Shown here in pieces: positions 42,924 to 50,783 of a DNA stretch of 64,000 nucleotides. The translations under genes were made by a program, and so were the position numbers. The stretch covers positions 100,521 through 164,520 of the forward strand of contig CAKTQR010000001.1 of NCBI GenBank assembly GCA_934597175.1, in the 5' to 3' direction. Source of the DNA: an uncultured Oscillospiraceae bacterium. Lineage in GTDB: Bacteria > Bacillota > Clostridia > Oscillospirales > Oscillospiraceae. Position 1 is the first letter of the stretch, and the number at the start of each line of letters is the position of its first letter. The notes beneath the pieces were generated by a model. That model saw only the letters and a list, made by a program, of their open reading frames with translations, was not told where the DNA came from and searched no databases.

Positions 42924-43358
42924 ATTCCAATACTTAAGCTTCGGCAGCATTGCGGACATGTATGCTCTCACCTGCTCGGGCGGGAAGCTTTCGTTTGACA
43001 TGTGCTCTGCGCAAAAATCAATGAGCGTACCCATGTCGGTGTATGTATACTTCCCGTCGGTGTAGCACCACTTGCAAAAATCCTCGTTGAACTCGCCGTC
43101 GGGCTCTCGGCTCGTGGTCTCGTCCTCGAGCGGCATCCCGCAGCACTGGCACACCAGCTTGTGCGGCGAGCCCAAAAGAGTGTTTATCGTCACATTGAAA
43201 AGCTTCGACAGCAGCTTTAAGGTCTCCGTATTCGGGGTCGTCTCCCCTGTTTCCCAGCGTGACACCGCCTGACGGGTGACGAACACTCTCTCGGCCAGTT
43301 CGTCCTGCGAAAGTCCCATTTTCGTGCGCAGATCAAGTATAACATTTTTAGTTTCCAT
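42915..43358 (-). CDS. XRE-family regulator with C-terminal zinc ribbon
   Basis: 147 residues. The HTH (about 5-60) reads LRTKMGLSQDELAERVFVTRQ then AVSRWETGETTPNTETLK. The C-terminal domain (about 68-147) has CQCCGMPL, then FCKWCYTDGKYTY, the putative zinc-ribbon arrangement common in clostridial regulators of this type. Alone on its transcript with a palindrome in its promoter. Target genes are unknown. Confidence 0.9.
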   Translation of the reverse strand: METKNVILDLRTKMGLSQDELAERVFVTRQAVSRWETGETTPNTETLKLLSKLFNVTINTLLGSPHKLVCQCCGMPLEDETTSREPDGEFNEDFCKWCYTDGKYTYTDMGTLIDFCAEHMSNESFPPEQVRAYMSAMLPKLKYWNKK

Positions 43359-43376
43359 TCATATCACCTCGGAAAT

Positions 43377-43405
43377 ATTATAGCAGGCAGCGCCTTGCCT
43401 GAAAA
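43377..43405 (-). promoter_or_regulatory. XRE promoter with palindrome in spacer
   Basis: Minus strand: TTTTCA, 17-base spacer, TATAAT. The spacer is mostly the inverted repeat CAGGCA-N6-TGCCTG (43384-43401), a likely autoregulatory operator. A small hairpin (AGCAAC/GTTGCT then TTTC) just upstream ends the preceding operon. Confidence 0.6.
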
Positions 43406-43424
43406 GCAACCTTCTGTTGCTATT

Positions 43425-44021
43425 TCAGCGCTCACGCCGCTCGGCAAAGTAAATGCCCCGATCCTTGAGCATTTCCGGAATGTCGTAAACGCTTTTGCCG
43501 TCGGTGTCTATCCTTGAGCACTCGCCGTAGTGTTCCTCGGAGAATGTCTGCCATGCGGTCACGAGCGGCTCTGTGCGCTCGATGCCGTGCGTCTCGAAAA
43601 AGCCGTCGTACAGGTCTTTGTTGTGCGTGTAGATGTCAACGACATTGTACTTTCCCGTCATTATCTCGTCCCTTGAATCGTGGCAGCCGAAGCCGAACTC
43701 GGCCATACCGTCGTTTATCAGGAGCTTTGCCGTTTTTTCGAGTATGGCAAGCGCCGTTTCCTGCGTGCAGCCGTCAATGTAGTAAATGTCCTTGTGGAGG
43801 CACTCCACCTCCCCCGGGGCTGTCTCGGTTTCGTATTTGAAGTTCGTCGGCAGCTCCAGGATAAAAAACATCGGCTCGTTGTGGAGGGAGATAAAATGCG
43901 CAATCACCTGCTCTATCTTGTCCGCATCCACATTCGCATGAAACCACGGCTCGTCGTATGAATACCCCTCGCTGAGCTTTTCGGGAAACGGTACAGTGCA
44001 GCCCTGTTTGAGCTTCAGCAT
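43425..44021 (-). CDS. Uncharacterised protein, immunity-like
   Basis: 198 residues, not recognised. It is soluble and acidic, with aromatic-rich segments (EPWFHANVDADKIEQVIAHF and FFILELPTNFKYE) and a conserved-looking core FGFGCHDSRDEIMTGKYNVVDIYT. No signal peptide or membrane helix. It is the last gene of a four-gene operon with DUF4279-like and DUF1871-like genes, one base after the preceding stop. That context fits a collection of orphan immunity genes near the Rhs array; the function is inference. Confidence 0.6.
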   Translation of the reverse strand: MLKLKQGCTVPFPEKLSEGYSYDEPWFHANVDADKIEQVIAHFISLHNEPMFFILELPTNFKYETETAPGEVECLHKDIYYIDGCTQETALAILEKTAKLLINDGMAEFGFGCHDSRDEIMTGKYNVVDIYTHNKDLYDGFFETHGIERTEPLVTAWQTFSEEHYGECSRIDTDGKSVYDIPEMLKDRGIYFAERRER

Positions 44022-44022
44022 A

Positions 44023-44277
44023 TCAAATACCTGCCTTTCGAATCAGTTCCTGTATCCTCTTTGCTATTGCAGTACATTCATCTAAACTCTCAGTAAAACC
44101 TGTCTCAAACGCTTCCGAGAAAACCTCGTAGATCATCACGCCGTCTTTTTCTGCATCATTTTGAAATTTTGACGCTATCTCCCTGCTCTCGATATCGTAT
44201 TCGTCCGGCGGGGTGCAAGCCAGTAGTTCTATCGGATCCCACTTGTCAATTTCCTTTTTTATGATATCAAAATTCAT
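44023..44277 (-). CDS. DUF1871-like small protein
   Basis: 84 residues. IIKKEIDKWDPIELLACTPPDEYDIESREI matches the small helical DUF1871 family (B. subtilis YugE type). These are often found in polymorphic-toxin immunity loci and include the KWDPI and DEYD motifs. Overlaps the upstream gene by four bases. Role as an immunity protein is inferred from context. Confidence 0.7.
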   Translation of the reverse strand: MNFDIIKKEIDKWDPIELLACTPPDEYDIESREIASKFQNDAEKDGVMIYEVFSEAFETGFTESLDECTAIAKRIQELIRKAGI

Positions 44278-44846
44278 TTTTTATCCTCCTGTTTGCACCA
44301 TTTCATAGTCTCGCAGTCCAAGAAAAGCTCGAACTCTTTATCCCACGACATGAACTCGCAGCAGTGCATTTTTAAGGTGCTGCCCGTCCAACCGACGAAG
44401 CGTAGATCATCGGGCTGGATTGGAGTGTCGATGGGCTGCAAATCTTTTATCTTGCTATTTGTGAAAACTTTCAATGCATACCCGTCGGTGACGAATATGT
44501 CGCCATGCGGGCTGACGGTCATGTCCATATACTGCGGCTGAGCCTCGAAGTCGACGAGCTCGGCTGTTTTTATGTCCAAAACATACATGTAGTCCGAGGT
44601 CAAGACGACAGCTATGCCGAGCTTTTCGGACAGCGAAACTCCCCTGTACTCGCCTCTGAACTCGCCGCACCACACGCCGTTTTCGCCGTCAAATTTTATC
44701 CATGTCCAGTCGCTTGAGTTCCACGGGCTTTGTATGTCGTAAATTTTCTCGGTGAACTCCCCCGAACACGGCTGCTCGATATGCTCTGCACCCAAAATCA
44801 CGCTCTCGTCTCCTTGCGGTTTACATAACATATAGATCAATTTCAA
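44274..44846 (-). CDS. Uncharacterised protein, immunity-like
   Basis: 190 residues. Beta-rich with repeated hydrophobic/aromatic strands (WTWIKFDGENGVWCGEFRGE, GIAVVLTSDYMYVLDIKTAE, MTVSPHGDIFVTDGYALKVF) resembling a partial beta-propeller or sandwich. No known motif is recognised. It overlaps the DUF4279-like gene by 26 bases and DUF1871-like gene by 4, so translation is coupled. Confidence 0.6.
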   Translation of the reverse strand: MKLIYMLCKPQGDESVILGAEHIEQPCSGEFTEKIYDIQSPWNSSDWTWIKFDGENGVWCGEFRGEYRGVSLSEKLGIAVVLTSDYMYVLDIKTAELVDFEAQPQYMDMTVSPHGDIFVTDGYALKVFTNSKIKDLQPIDTPIQPDDLRFVGWTGSTLKMHCCEFMSWDKEFELFLDCETMKWCKQEDKK

Positions 44847-45231
44847 TGGTAGCGTTCAAATAGTCTGCCATATCAAGAAAATCTCTTTCAAAATACAATG
44901 CGGGTTTACTGTTGCCGTCAAAAGACGGGACGATGTCGAAAACGACCGTTCCGCCGTTTTCGTCGCAGATCCTTTTGATATCCGGCAGTTTAGGCGATAT
45001 CATTCCCATCAGCTCATTCAATACAACGCCCAAGTCGCTTTCTTCTTTTTCTTCCGTTTTCAGCGTCCAAAAGCCCTCGATCGGCTTGTTTGTCAAAGGC
45101 GAAATTCGTGTTTCTTTGCGAGATTTACATTCAGTCGGGGTAATTCCCAAACGCTTTGTGATCGAGTGCACATCGAAATCATTATCAAAAATCAAGTGCA
45201 TCTCCGCATAAATCGTACAGTTATCGCTCAC
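44821..45231 (-). CDS. DUF4279-like protein, probable orphan immunity
   Basis: 136 residues from a GTG with GAGAGG seven bases upstream. The N-terminal strand, then ITKRLGITPTECKSRKE, FWTLKTEE and the late PALYFERDFLDMADYLNATIEIDLYV match the DUF4279 fold. The gene at 52072 has the same layout (DEVTAKLEIEPVRTQKQE, YWLFELPK, YITSDFLAFAGELNADIGIAMYL) and sits next to an Rhs tip. This copy has no adjacent toxin, so it looks like an orphan immunity gene. It leads a four-gene operon. Confidence 0.75.
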   Translation of the reverse strand: MSDNCTIYAEMHLIFDNDFDVHSITKRLGITPTECKSRKETRISPLTNKPIEGFWTLKTEEKEESDLGVVLNELMGMISPKLPDIKRICDENGGTVVFDIVPSFDGNSKPALYFERDFLDMADYLNATIEIDLYVM

Positions 45232-45272
45232 GGATTATCCTCTCCCTGTTTTCAGTCCATTTTCCCGCTTCC

Positions 45273-45301
45273 ATTATATAGGCAACCGGCGGTCAAGTCA
45301 A
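45273..45301 (-). promoter_or_regulatory. Sigma-A promoter of the immunity-like operon
   Basis: Minus strand: TTGACT, 17-base spacer, TATAAT. It begins right at the pnuC stop codon, so the operon 45231-43425 is transcribed independently of pnuC. Confidence 0.9.
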
Positions 45302-45302
45302 G

Positions 45303-45980
45303 TCACCCCTGCCGCTCACGCTGCTTCCAGCAGATGAAGCCGTACATGTCGTTTATAAAGAAGATAGCAAAGTTGACGGCGACGGGGATGTACGCCGTGT
45401 CCTGCATGGACGCAAGCACCCACATCACGATGAGAACGAGGTCGTTTGCCGCATAGCCGAGGGCGTAGTACGACGAGCGCAGCATCGTCAGCGACGCCGC
45501 CAAAAAGCTGGTCGTGACGGAAACGGTGCTTATCACGAGGTTTGGCGTGTCGAGGGCTTTTAAGATGAAGTAAAACACGAGCGTCACCGCAGCCGTGAAC
45601 ACCGCAAGGAGCGCAAAATGCTTGGCACGCAGCTTCGCAATGGCGACCTCGTGCCCGCTTTTGGCCGGATTTTTCAGCCATGTGACCGTCGACCACACCG
45701 CCATGGGCAGCGTCATGCCGAGGTAGGTGATCATCTCGCCCCAATAGCGAAAGCGCCACGAGATGATGCCGTAGAGAATGCTGAAAAACACTATAAGTAT
45801 CTGCGCCCACACATTGCCCTTTGCTGCAAAAATGAGTGCGGTCACACCGATGCTCACCGCAAGCAGCGTCAGCAGGTCGAGCTTATCTCCAACGGCATTT
45901 GATATTATAACGATGGTGAGCGACGCTATCCACAGCACCCATTCTCGTTTTGTCAGACTCTTTATCGGGTTTGTAAGCAC
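45303..45980 (-). CDS. pnuC: PnuC-like nicotinamide riboside transporter
   Basis: 225 residues from a GTG with AGGGGG 8 bases upstream. About seven membrane helices are visible. The sequence has NVWAQILIVFFSILYGIISWRF then YWGEMITYLGMTLPMAVW, and the late YAANDLVLIVMWVLA and NFAIFFINDMYGFICWKQR, as in PnuC. It imports nicotinamide riboside for NAD. It stands alone between immunity-like genes, with its own consensus promoter and a long structured leader. Confidence 0.92.
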   Translation of the reverse strand: MLTNPIKSLTKREWVLWIASLTIVIISNAVGDKLDLLTLLAVSIGVTALIFAAKGNVWAQILIVFFSILYGIISWRFRYWGEMITYLGMTLPMAVWSTVTWLKNPAKSGHEVAIAKLRAKHFALLAVFTAAVTLVFYFILKALDTPNLVISTVSVTTSFLAASLTMLRSSYYALGYAANDLVLIVMWVLASMQDTAYIPVAVNFAIFFINDMYGFICWKQRERQG

Positions 45981-45992
45981 GGTAAACCCCCT

Positions 45993-46075
45993 AAAAAAGC
46001 GCCAGCGTTTTCCCTCTTCTAAGACCTAACGACGGAAAATCTGACGCTTATCAGCTCCACCCGGTGGCGAAGCTG
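45993..46075 (-). promoter_or_regulatory. Structured 5' leader of pnuC with terminator (candidate riboswitch/attenuator)
   Basis: Between the promoter and the GTG, the minus-strand leader has a first stem (CAGCT/AGCTG continuing into CCACC/GGTGG, 46052-46075). A second long stem pairs 46034-46047 with 45999-46014 and is followed at once by six T. The T-run adjoins the AGGGGG ribosome site. This is a terminator placed in a leader, as in metabolite-controlled genes. It does not match TPP, FMN, preQ1 or other classes I know. Confidence 0.6.
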
Positions 46076-46102
46076 CGCAGTTATATTATCTATGTTGCCG
46101 AC

Positions 46103-46131
46103 ATTGTACGATATCAAAACACACTTGTCAA
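46103..46131 (-). promoter_or_regulatory. Sigma-A promoter for pnuC
   Basis: Minus strand: perfect TTGACA, 17-base spacer, TACAAT. The implied transcription start lies near 46096, giving a leader of about 115 bases. Confidence 0.92.
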
Positions 46132-46173
46132 GAGCGGCGGATATGTGCGATGTTTATAGTCACTGTTGAGACT

Positions 46174-46992
46174 TCAATACCAGTTCTTGAAATTTTTTAT
46201 CATATATTCCTCAAAATCTTTCCAATACACTTCAAATGAATCTAAATCTTCATTGGTCATTCTCTCAACATGCCCCATATTTCCCAAGTATGTCAATTGC
46301 TTTTTGGGTATTACTCTTGATGATGTGTTAAGCAGAGTTAATAAATACTGTTTTTTTCTGTTGGGATTCTTTTCATAAACCTCCGGTACATAGAATTGCG
46401 GAACAAATTCCGAATCTCTTAGTTCTGTGATATCTGCCAACTCGGTATCAAGTCTTTTGTAAAAATACACCTCGGGCACGATATGTCCCGGATACCATGT
46501 TCCTTCGCCAACCTTAACAAAGTACACATATTTCTTATAAAAACCGTTTTCCTTTGCATGCTCGCTGTTGAACTGATAGGCGAAGACATCACCGTATTTC
46601 CACTCGCATTTATAAAGACGGTACTGTGATATTTTTTTCTCGGGAGGTTGAGGGGAGTTCAGCTTTTGTTGCAGCTCCTTCAACACCTTTTCCCTTACTA
46701 TCGCTCCCTTTGGATTTTCTTCTTTCCAAATAAACAGGTCTCCGCCCTTTTCGATCCATGCGAGCGCCTGATCTCTTACTTCCGGCATTAACCTTCCCAA
46801 ATTCCACTGAGTATCCGCCAAAGCAAACCAGAAAGCCGGTGCGACGGAGGCATCGTCAAGCTCGGAAGAATAGTCATCGATCAGCTGATTCGTAATTTGC
46901 TGGACGGTTTTCCCTCTTCGCAAATCATCGAAGCTATCCTTAACATCAAGAGCAACATCATCTTGGTATAATTTTGGTCCCCAAGCGCCCAT
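46174..46992 (-). CDS. MGAWG-type (DUF4259-like) protein, orphan immunity candidate
   Basis: 272 residues. The N-terminus MGAWGPKLYQDDVALDVKDSF, then GKTVQQITNQLIDDYSSELDD and FWFALADTQWNLGRL, is the alpha-helical MGAWG module found in many polymorphic-toxin immunity proteins. The C-terminal 150 residues are beta-rich (YRLYKCEWKYGDVFAYQF) and unrecognised. Ribosome site AAGGAGATGAG. It is driven by a copy of the array's boundary promoter at 47032-47060 but has no adjacent toxin. Confidence 0.75.
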   Translation of the reverse strand: MGAWGPKLYQDDVALDVKDSFDDLRRGKTVQQITNQLIDDYSSELDDASVAPAFWFALADTQWNLGRLMPEVRDQALAWIEKGGDLFIWKEENPKGAIVREKVLKELQQKLNSPQPPEKKISQYRLYKCEWKYGDVFAYQFNSEHAKENGFYKKYVYFVKVGEGTWYPGHIVPEVYFYKRLDTELADITELRDSEFVPQFYVPEVYEKNPNRKKQYLLTLLNTSSRVIPKKQLTYLGNMGHVERMTNEDLDSFEVYWKDFEEYMIKNFKNWY

Positions 46993-47031
46993 ATTCTCAT
47001 CTCCTTAATTTTCGGTCCAATGTTTGTGATA

Positions 47032-47060
47032 ATTTTACCATTATTCTCCGATTTCGTCAA
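47032..47060 (-). promoter_or_regulatory. Rhs-array boundary promoter, copy 1
   Basis: Minus strand: TTGACG, 17-base spacer starting AAATCGG, TAAAAT. Directly downstream of a boundary terminator and upstream of the MGAWG gene. The same box set recurs at 51897 and 53551. Confidence 0.85.
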
Positions 47061-47070
47061 TATAGAAAAA

Positions 47071-47098
47071 GAGCAGATAGGCAAACGCCTATCTGCTC
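47071..47098 (-). terminator. Rhs-array boundary hairpin 1
   Basis: 12-bp perfect stem GAGCAGATAGGC with its complement and a 4-base loop, followed on the minus strand by five T. It ends the Rhs-G unit (47104-49493). Confidence 0.93.
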
Positions 47099-47103
47099 TG
47101 GGG

Positions 47104-47685
47104 TTATTTTACTTTTATGCCGTCGATTTTCAAGACAGTAATGGATTCGCCACCGCACATATACCTAATGTCGTCTAGCAACTGTTTTTCCTGCTCAAGA
47201 CCATATTCCTTATCCTCAATGTAGTACGATTTGTCGAAAAACTTCCATCCATCTTGCTCACAATCTGAGCTTGCTCCAATTGTGATAATATCGGTAGAGG
47301 TTTTAATATCGATTTCAATGATATCCGATTCCCTAAGCATTTTTAATATCTCATCAAGAGTATACTGTTTACCTTTGAGATTTGACCTACTCATTTTCAT
47401 TTTTTGTTTTTCTTTTTCGTCCGAAATTGTGGACAAAACCATTGAAATGCCAATAACAGACTTCCAAAACAAAAATAATAGGACAGCCAAAAAAATGAGT
47501 GAAAGCAAATTATCATACCCTTGATAAGTAATAAGTTGATTATCCGTAATCCCCAACCAAATGTAAATTTTTTTGCGATTAAAAATAACCAAGCCCATAA
47601 AAAGCGTTGCTGTTAATTCTGTTAGTGGCTTTTTTATGGAAGCAAGAGTGTTGCCTTTTTTCGTTATTTTCATTTTTGGTGTCAT
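47104..47685 (-). CDS. Two-helix membrane protein, immunity candidate of Rhs unit G
   Basis: 193 residues. Two N-terminal membrane helices (about 25-40 and 62-88) are followed by a cytoplasmic-type domain with YTLDEILKMLRESDIIEIDIKTSTD and a C-terminal LLDDIRYMCGGESITVLKIDGIKV. No family recognised. It begins 6 bases after the Rhs stop, the standard place for an immunity gene. GAAGGAG precedes the first ATG by one base, so the ATG four codons later is a possible start. Confidence 0.65.
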   Translation of the reverse strand: MTPKMKITKKGNTLASIKKPLTELTATLFMGLVIFNRKKIYIWLGITDNQLITYQGYDNLLSLIFLAVLLFLFWKSVIGISMVLSTISDEKEKQKMKMSRSNLKGKQYTLDEILKMLRESDIIEIDIKTSTDIITIGASSDCEQDGWKFFDKSYYIEDKEYGLEQEKQLLDDIRYMCGGESITVLKIDGIKVK

Positions 47686-47691
47686 TCTCCT

Positions 47692-49449
47692 TCATCGGGT
47701 GTACTTCCACTGTTTTGCCGTATTGTAAAACATAGAAAATATATTTCCAAAAGCTGAAGTAGCAACGCCCTTGCCAAACACTTTCAAAGACATTCTTTTT
47801 GCCGTCCCATTTTTTAATCGCGTTAATCCGGATTTATACACAGATGCCCAGTTATTACTACCTGAGGTGAACCTTTTGATGTTTACAGAATCCCCAAGCT
47901 TACCGAAATATGCCCCAATAGTTGCTTCACATACCGATTCAGCCGCAATGTCACTCCAAGTTCTATTGGTTTCGGATTTTTGTAAAGCGCCGGTGGTGAA
48001 AGTTGAAACAAAGCCCGAGGCCGCACCAGCAGCAGTTGCGTTTTTAGTAGCAGCATAAACAGCCCCTCCAGCTGCTCCACCAACAGCCGCTCCTACATAA
48101 GTCTGCCAACTGCTAAGCGAAAGCTTTCCAGTTAGTGCACTAGTCATTACATCACTTAAAACTTGGCACGCAAGGCTGCTCACTGCACCAACAGCCGCAC
48201 CAACTGCGAGATGCACCAAATCACCTGTGGGGTCAGAGCCGACTGTCGGGCGATTCTCGCAGTATGCGAACATATTAGCACTCAGAGCACCGCTTATATC
48301 GGTAGATGCAAAAGCGTCGGCGTTGATGAAGCGACCTACTTCGGGGTCATAGTAGCGTGTTTGCAGATAGTACAGGCTGGTCTCGGTATCGTAGTAGTAA
48401 CCACGGTAACGGAACGGGTTGAGAGTGCCTACCGAGTTTGCGGTGGTATCCTTAAGCTCCATGAGCTTGCCCCAAGCATCGTAGGTGTAGGTTACGACGA
48501 GCTTGCCGGTGGAGGCATCGGCAAGGGCTATTACATCGCCTTGTACATTGTAGATGTAATAGTAAAAATTATTCTTTCCGTCGGCCATACCGACACGGTT
48601 GCCTTGCTGGTCGTAGAAGAAGCTCAGGGTCGTGCTGCCGGTTTTCTGGGCGAGGATTTGCGTGCCGTTGAGCAGGTACTTGGTCGTAGTCGAGCCTACG
48701 GTTTTGCTCGTGCGGATGCCCTCGGAATCGTAGGTGTAGCTAAGGCTTGTGCCGTCCTTGCTTGCGCTTGCAAGCTGTCTGCCCTGCCAAGACATTGTCC
48801 AGCCGCGGTAAGCGGTCGGATTGCCAATTGAATCGTACTCTATCGCTTGACCGTCATAGGATGTCAGCAGGTCGTGCCATGAGCTGTCGGAATAGCCGTA
48901 TGTTACCGTCTTTATTGTGCCGTTTTCTTTATTGTATTCCGTCTTGGAAAGGATATTTCCGGCGGCATCATAAGCATAGGTGAACTTCTTATTCAGCGTT
49001 GCGGAATCGTGCGCCGTAAGCTGGTTCTTGCTGTCGTAGGTATAGCTTTCCCTGACAGGCTTGGTCGCGTCAGTTGTCCAAACGCACTCGCTCAGGATAT
49101 TGCCGGCTTTATCGTAGGTGTACCAGCGGTCGTGCGTAGACAAATCGCCGGAAGTGAAGGTATAGTCTATACCCCTGACTGTGCCGGTCGTGCGGATTTT
49201 ATCGCTTGTCCCTTTATCGCTTGTCCAATCAAGGTAGCTGTACGAGGTGTTTATCTTTGTTCCACTGCTCGGGAGCGTATAGGTCTTGAACTTGAGCCGT
49301 GTAAGCTCGTCATAGTTATTCTCGACCACATACGCAGAGTTAGCGCCGAACTTGACGGTCAAGGGCAGATTGTCCCTTGACGAGTAGCCAAAGTACACAT
49401 CCCTGCGCTGTCCGTTAAACTTATAGTGCAGCTGCGTGGACTTATCCAC
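47692..49449 (-). CDS. Rhs core-tip cassette G, 5'-truncated
   Basis: 585 residues in the open frame. Rhs homology continues upstream without a start codon to about 49493, where it meets a degenerate boundary hairpin. YD repeats (GTVRGIDYTF, YDSEGIRTSKTVG) lead to the core end FRYRGYYYDTETSLYYLQTRYY and DPTGD (near 405). The tip of about 180 residues is glycine-rich at first (AAVGGAAGGAVYAATKN). It then has SNNWASVYKSGLTRLKNGTA, a C-terminal motif I have seen in Rhs tips of gut Firmicutes but cannot name. No secretion signal. Confidence 0.8.
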   Translation of the reverse strand: MDKSTQLHYKFNGQRRDVYFGYSSRDNLPLTVKFGANSAYVVENNYDELTRLKFKTYTLPSSGTKINTSYSYLDWTSDKGTSDKIRTTGTVRGIDYTFTSGDLSTHDRWYTYDKAGNILSECVWTTDATKPVRESYTYDSKNQLTAHDSATLNKKFTYAYDAAGNILSKTEYNKENGTIKTVTYGYSDSSWHDLLTSYDGQAIEYDSIGNPTAYRGWTMSWQGRQLASASKDGTSLSYTYDSEGIRTSKTVGSTTTKYLLNGTQILAQKTGSTTLSFFYDQQGNRVGMADGKNNFYYYIYNVQGDVIALADASTGKLVVTYTYDAWGKLMELKDTTANSVGTLNPFRYRGYYYDTETSLYYLQTRYYDPEVGRFINADAFASTDISGALSANMFAYCENRPTVGSDPTGDLVHLAVGAAVGAVSSLACQVLSDVMTSALTGKLSLSSWQTYVGAAVGGAAGGAVYAATKNATAAGAASGFVSTFTTGALQKSETNRTWSDIAAESVCEATIGAYFGKLGDSVNIKRFTSGSNNWASVYKSGLTRLKNGTAKRMSLKVFGKGVATSAFGNIFSMFYNTAKQWKYTR

Positions 49450-49493
49450 ATTATCGTAAGAGGTCTTAATATAGCTGCCGTCGTCACCCAGTT

Positions 49494-49521
49494 GAGCATA
49501 TAGGCATTACGCCTATCGCTC
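49494..49521 (-). repeat. Degenerate boundary hairpin between units F and G
   Basis: Same position and outline as the other boundary hairpins (GAGC, GATAGGC, GCCTAT, GCTC), but with an imperfect stem and no T-run; it joins Rhs-G core directly. Probably no longer a terminator. Confidence 0.75.
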
Positions 49522-49522
49522 G

Positions 49523-50040
49523 TTAGTATGTTTCCTTTTTGGAATATTTATAAAAGGCAAACGCTAAACCGGCAAAGAATGTCATAGCAACCACGCATGC
49601 AATCTTTGTGGGTTTTGATGTTTCATGCATCATCCTATTGTAATCACTCAAAGATAGTATTTCTGTTCCGTCGCTTTCTAAAGAAACAATTGATACAAAC
49701 TCGGCTTTGTTCAACAGCTGCTCTGCTTCCAGCTTCCCAATTCTGACGGATATCCTATCGCCTTGTTTTATTGCAAGCAGTTTATCTGCATCCAGTCTAC
49801 GGCGCAGCTCCGCCGGAATCCAAAAGGTATTAGAATACTCTTTGGTGTAAATTGTGAAATCAGCCACATCATTGGCGTTGCCCTCTGACTTTGTCGAAAT
49901 AACAGTGACAACATACAATGAGGTGTTTTCATTCGTCTGATTTTCATAAGTACATACTATGTATAAGAGCACTGTAAAGGCAACTGCAAGTACCAAGCTG
50001 ACAACGGTTAAGGTCTTAAATATTTTTTTCTTTTCTTCAT
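49523..50040 (-). pseudogene. Small membrane protein with A7 frameshift near its start (second gene of unit F)
   Basis: Two membrane helices (LAVAFTVLLYIVC and IACVVAMTFFAGLAFAFY) flank an extracytoplasmic region with LRRRLDADKLLAIKQGDRISVRIG. The only plausible start is the ATG at 50040, with GGGAG about 10 bases upstream. That frame hits a stop after ten codons. A run of seven A (50023-50029) lies between, and a -1 slip on it restores MKKRKKIFKTLTVV, a good signal-type start, in frame with the rest. Either a frameshift mutation, phase variation or slippage. Confidence 0.6.
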
Positions 50041-50057
50041 AAGAATTATTCTCCCAC

Positions 50058-50783
50058 TCAGCGTTTTAACAGCTCGTAAACTCGCTCGGGTTCATCAGAC
50101 GCACGATACTCACCGTCAAAGTATTTACGCACGGTATATTGAATTGGAGCATCTCCGTTGTAAATGAGGTCGTACCGCTGACTTTGCAGCAGTCCTATTG
50201 CGCTCGTGTATATATTCATAAAGCAGGTAACAAGACGCTGACCATCGTATATATATCTTTCGCTCTCTATCGACGCGCAGAATACATTATCGCCCTGCCC
50301 AACAAGCGCCGCGTATTCGTACAGTGTGATAAGCCCGCTATCGTAACTACATTCCGACATACCGCTTATATGTGGCATATGCATCATATCCGCAAGGATA
50401 GTTGACTGTGTTCCCCCGTCTTTTTTATCAATGATCTCACACTGGGTGTAGTACATTTGACCCTGCTCGAGAGTGTACTTATTCACCAAGGTCATTTCAT
50501 TGCTTTCGTTAAAATAATACTCGTAAACAGCATCTGACTTTGACGGGAGCTTGCTTATCAATCTGCCTCTTTTGCAACCGCCAATCACTTTGTCTTTTAT
50601 GGGGCTGGGGCAATAATATCCTCTGTGTATCGTCCCGCCTCCTCGTGAAAGTTCACGGCGCTTTGCACTAGATTCTGTTTTAGAGATTACTGAAGAAAAG
50701 TCCGCAGTAGAGGACCTGCACAGTTCCTCGTAGCATTTAGCTTTCTCCGAATAATACTCTTTTTCCCTCGTGAAGTTGGCCAT
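50058..50783 (-). CDS. Immunity candidate of Rhs-AHH unit F
   Basis: 241 residues, directly after the AHH-nuclease tip (the ATG abuts its stop). Soluble, with an N-terminal charged helix (NFTREKEYYSEKAKCYEEL) and a beta-rich body (YYFNESNEMTLVNKYTLEQG, YDLIYNGDAPIQYTVRKYF). No known immunity family (such as SUKH or Imm domains) is recognisable to me. Absence of a signal peptide fits a cytosolic nuclease target. Confidence 0.7.
   Translation of the reverse strand: MANFTREKEYYSEKAKCYEELCRSSTADFSSVISKTESSAKRRELSRGGGTIHRGYYCPSPIKDKVIGGCKRGRLISKLPSKSDAVYEYYFNESNEMTLVNKYTLEQGQMYYTQCEIIDKKDGGTQSTILADMMHMPHISGMSECSYDSGLITLYEYAALVGQGDNVFCASIESERYIYDGQRLVTCFMNIYTSAIGLLQSQRYDLIYNGDAPIQYTVRKYFDGEYRASDEPERVYELLKR

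Noticed and set aside
45993..46100. TPP, FMN, preQ1 or c-di-GMP riboswitch before pnuC
   Set aside because: The conserved cores of these classes are absent, so only an unnamed attenuator is reported.
48163..48831. 222-codon plus-strand frame in the Rhs core, and its equivalents at 53143, 55039, 58123 and 61028
   Set aside because: Antisense shadows of the repeated Rhs core; they recur only because the core is repeated.
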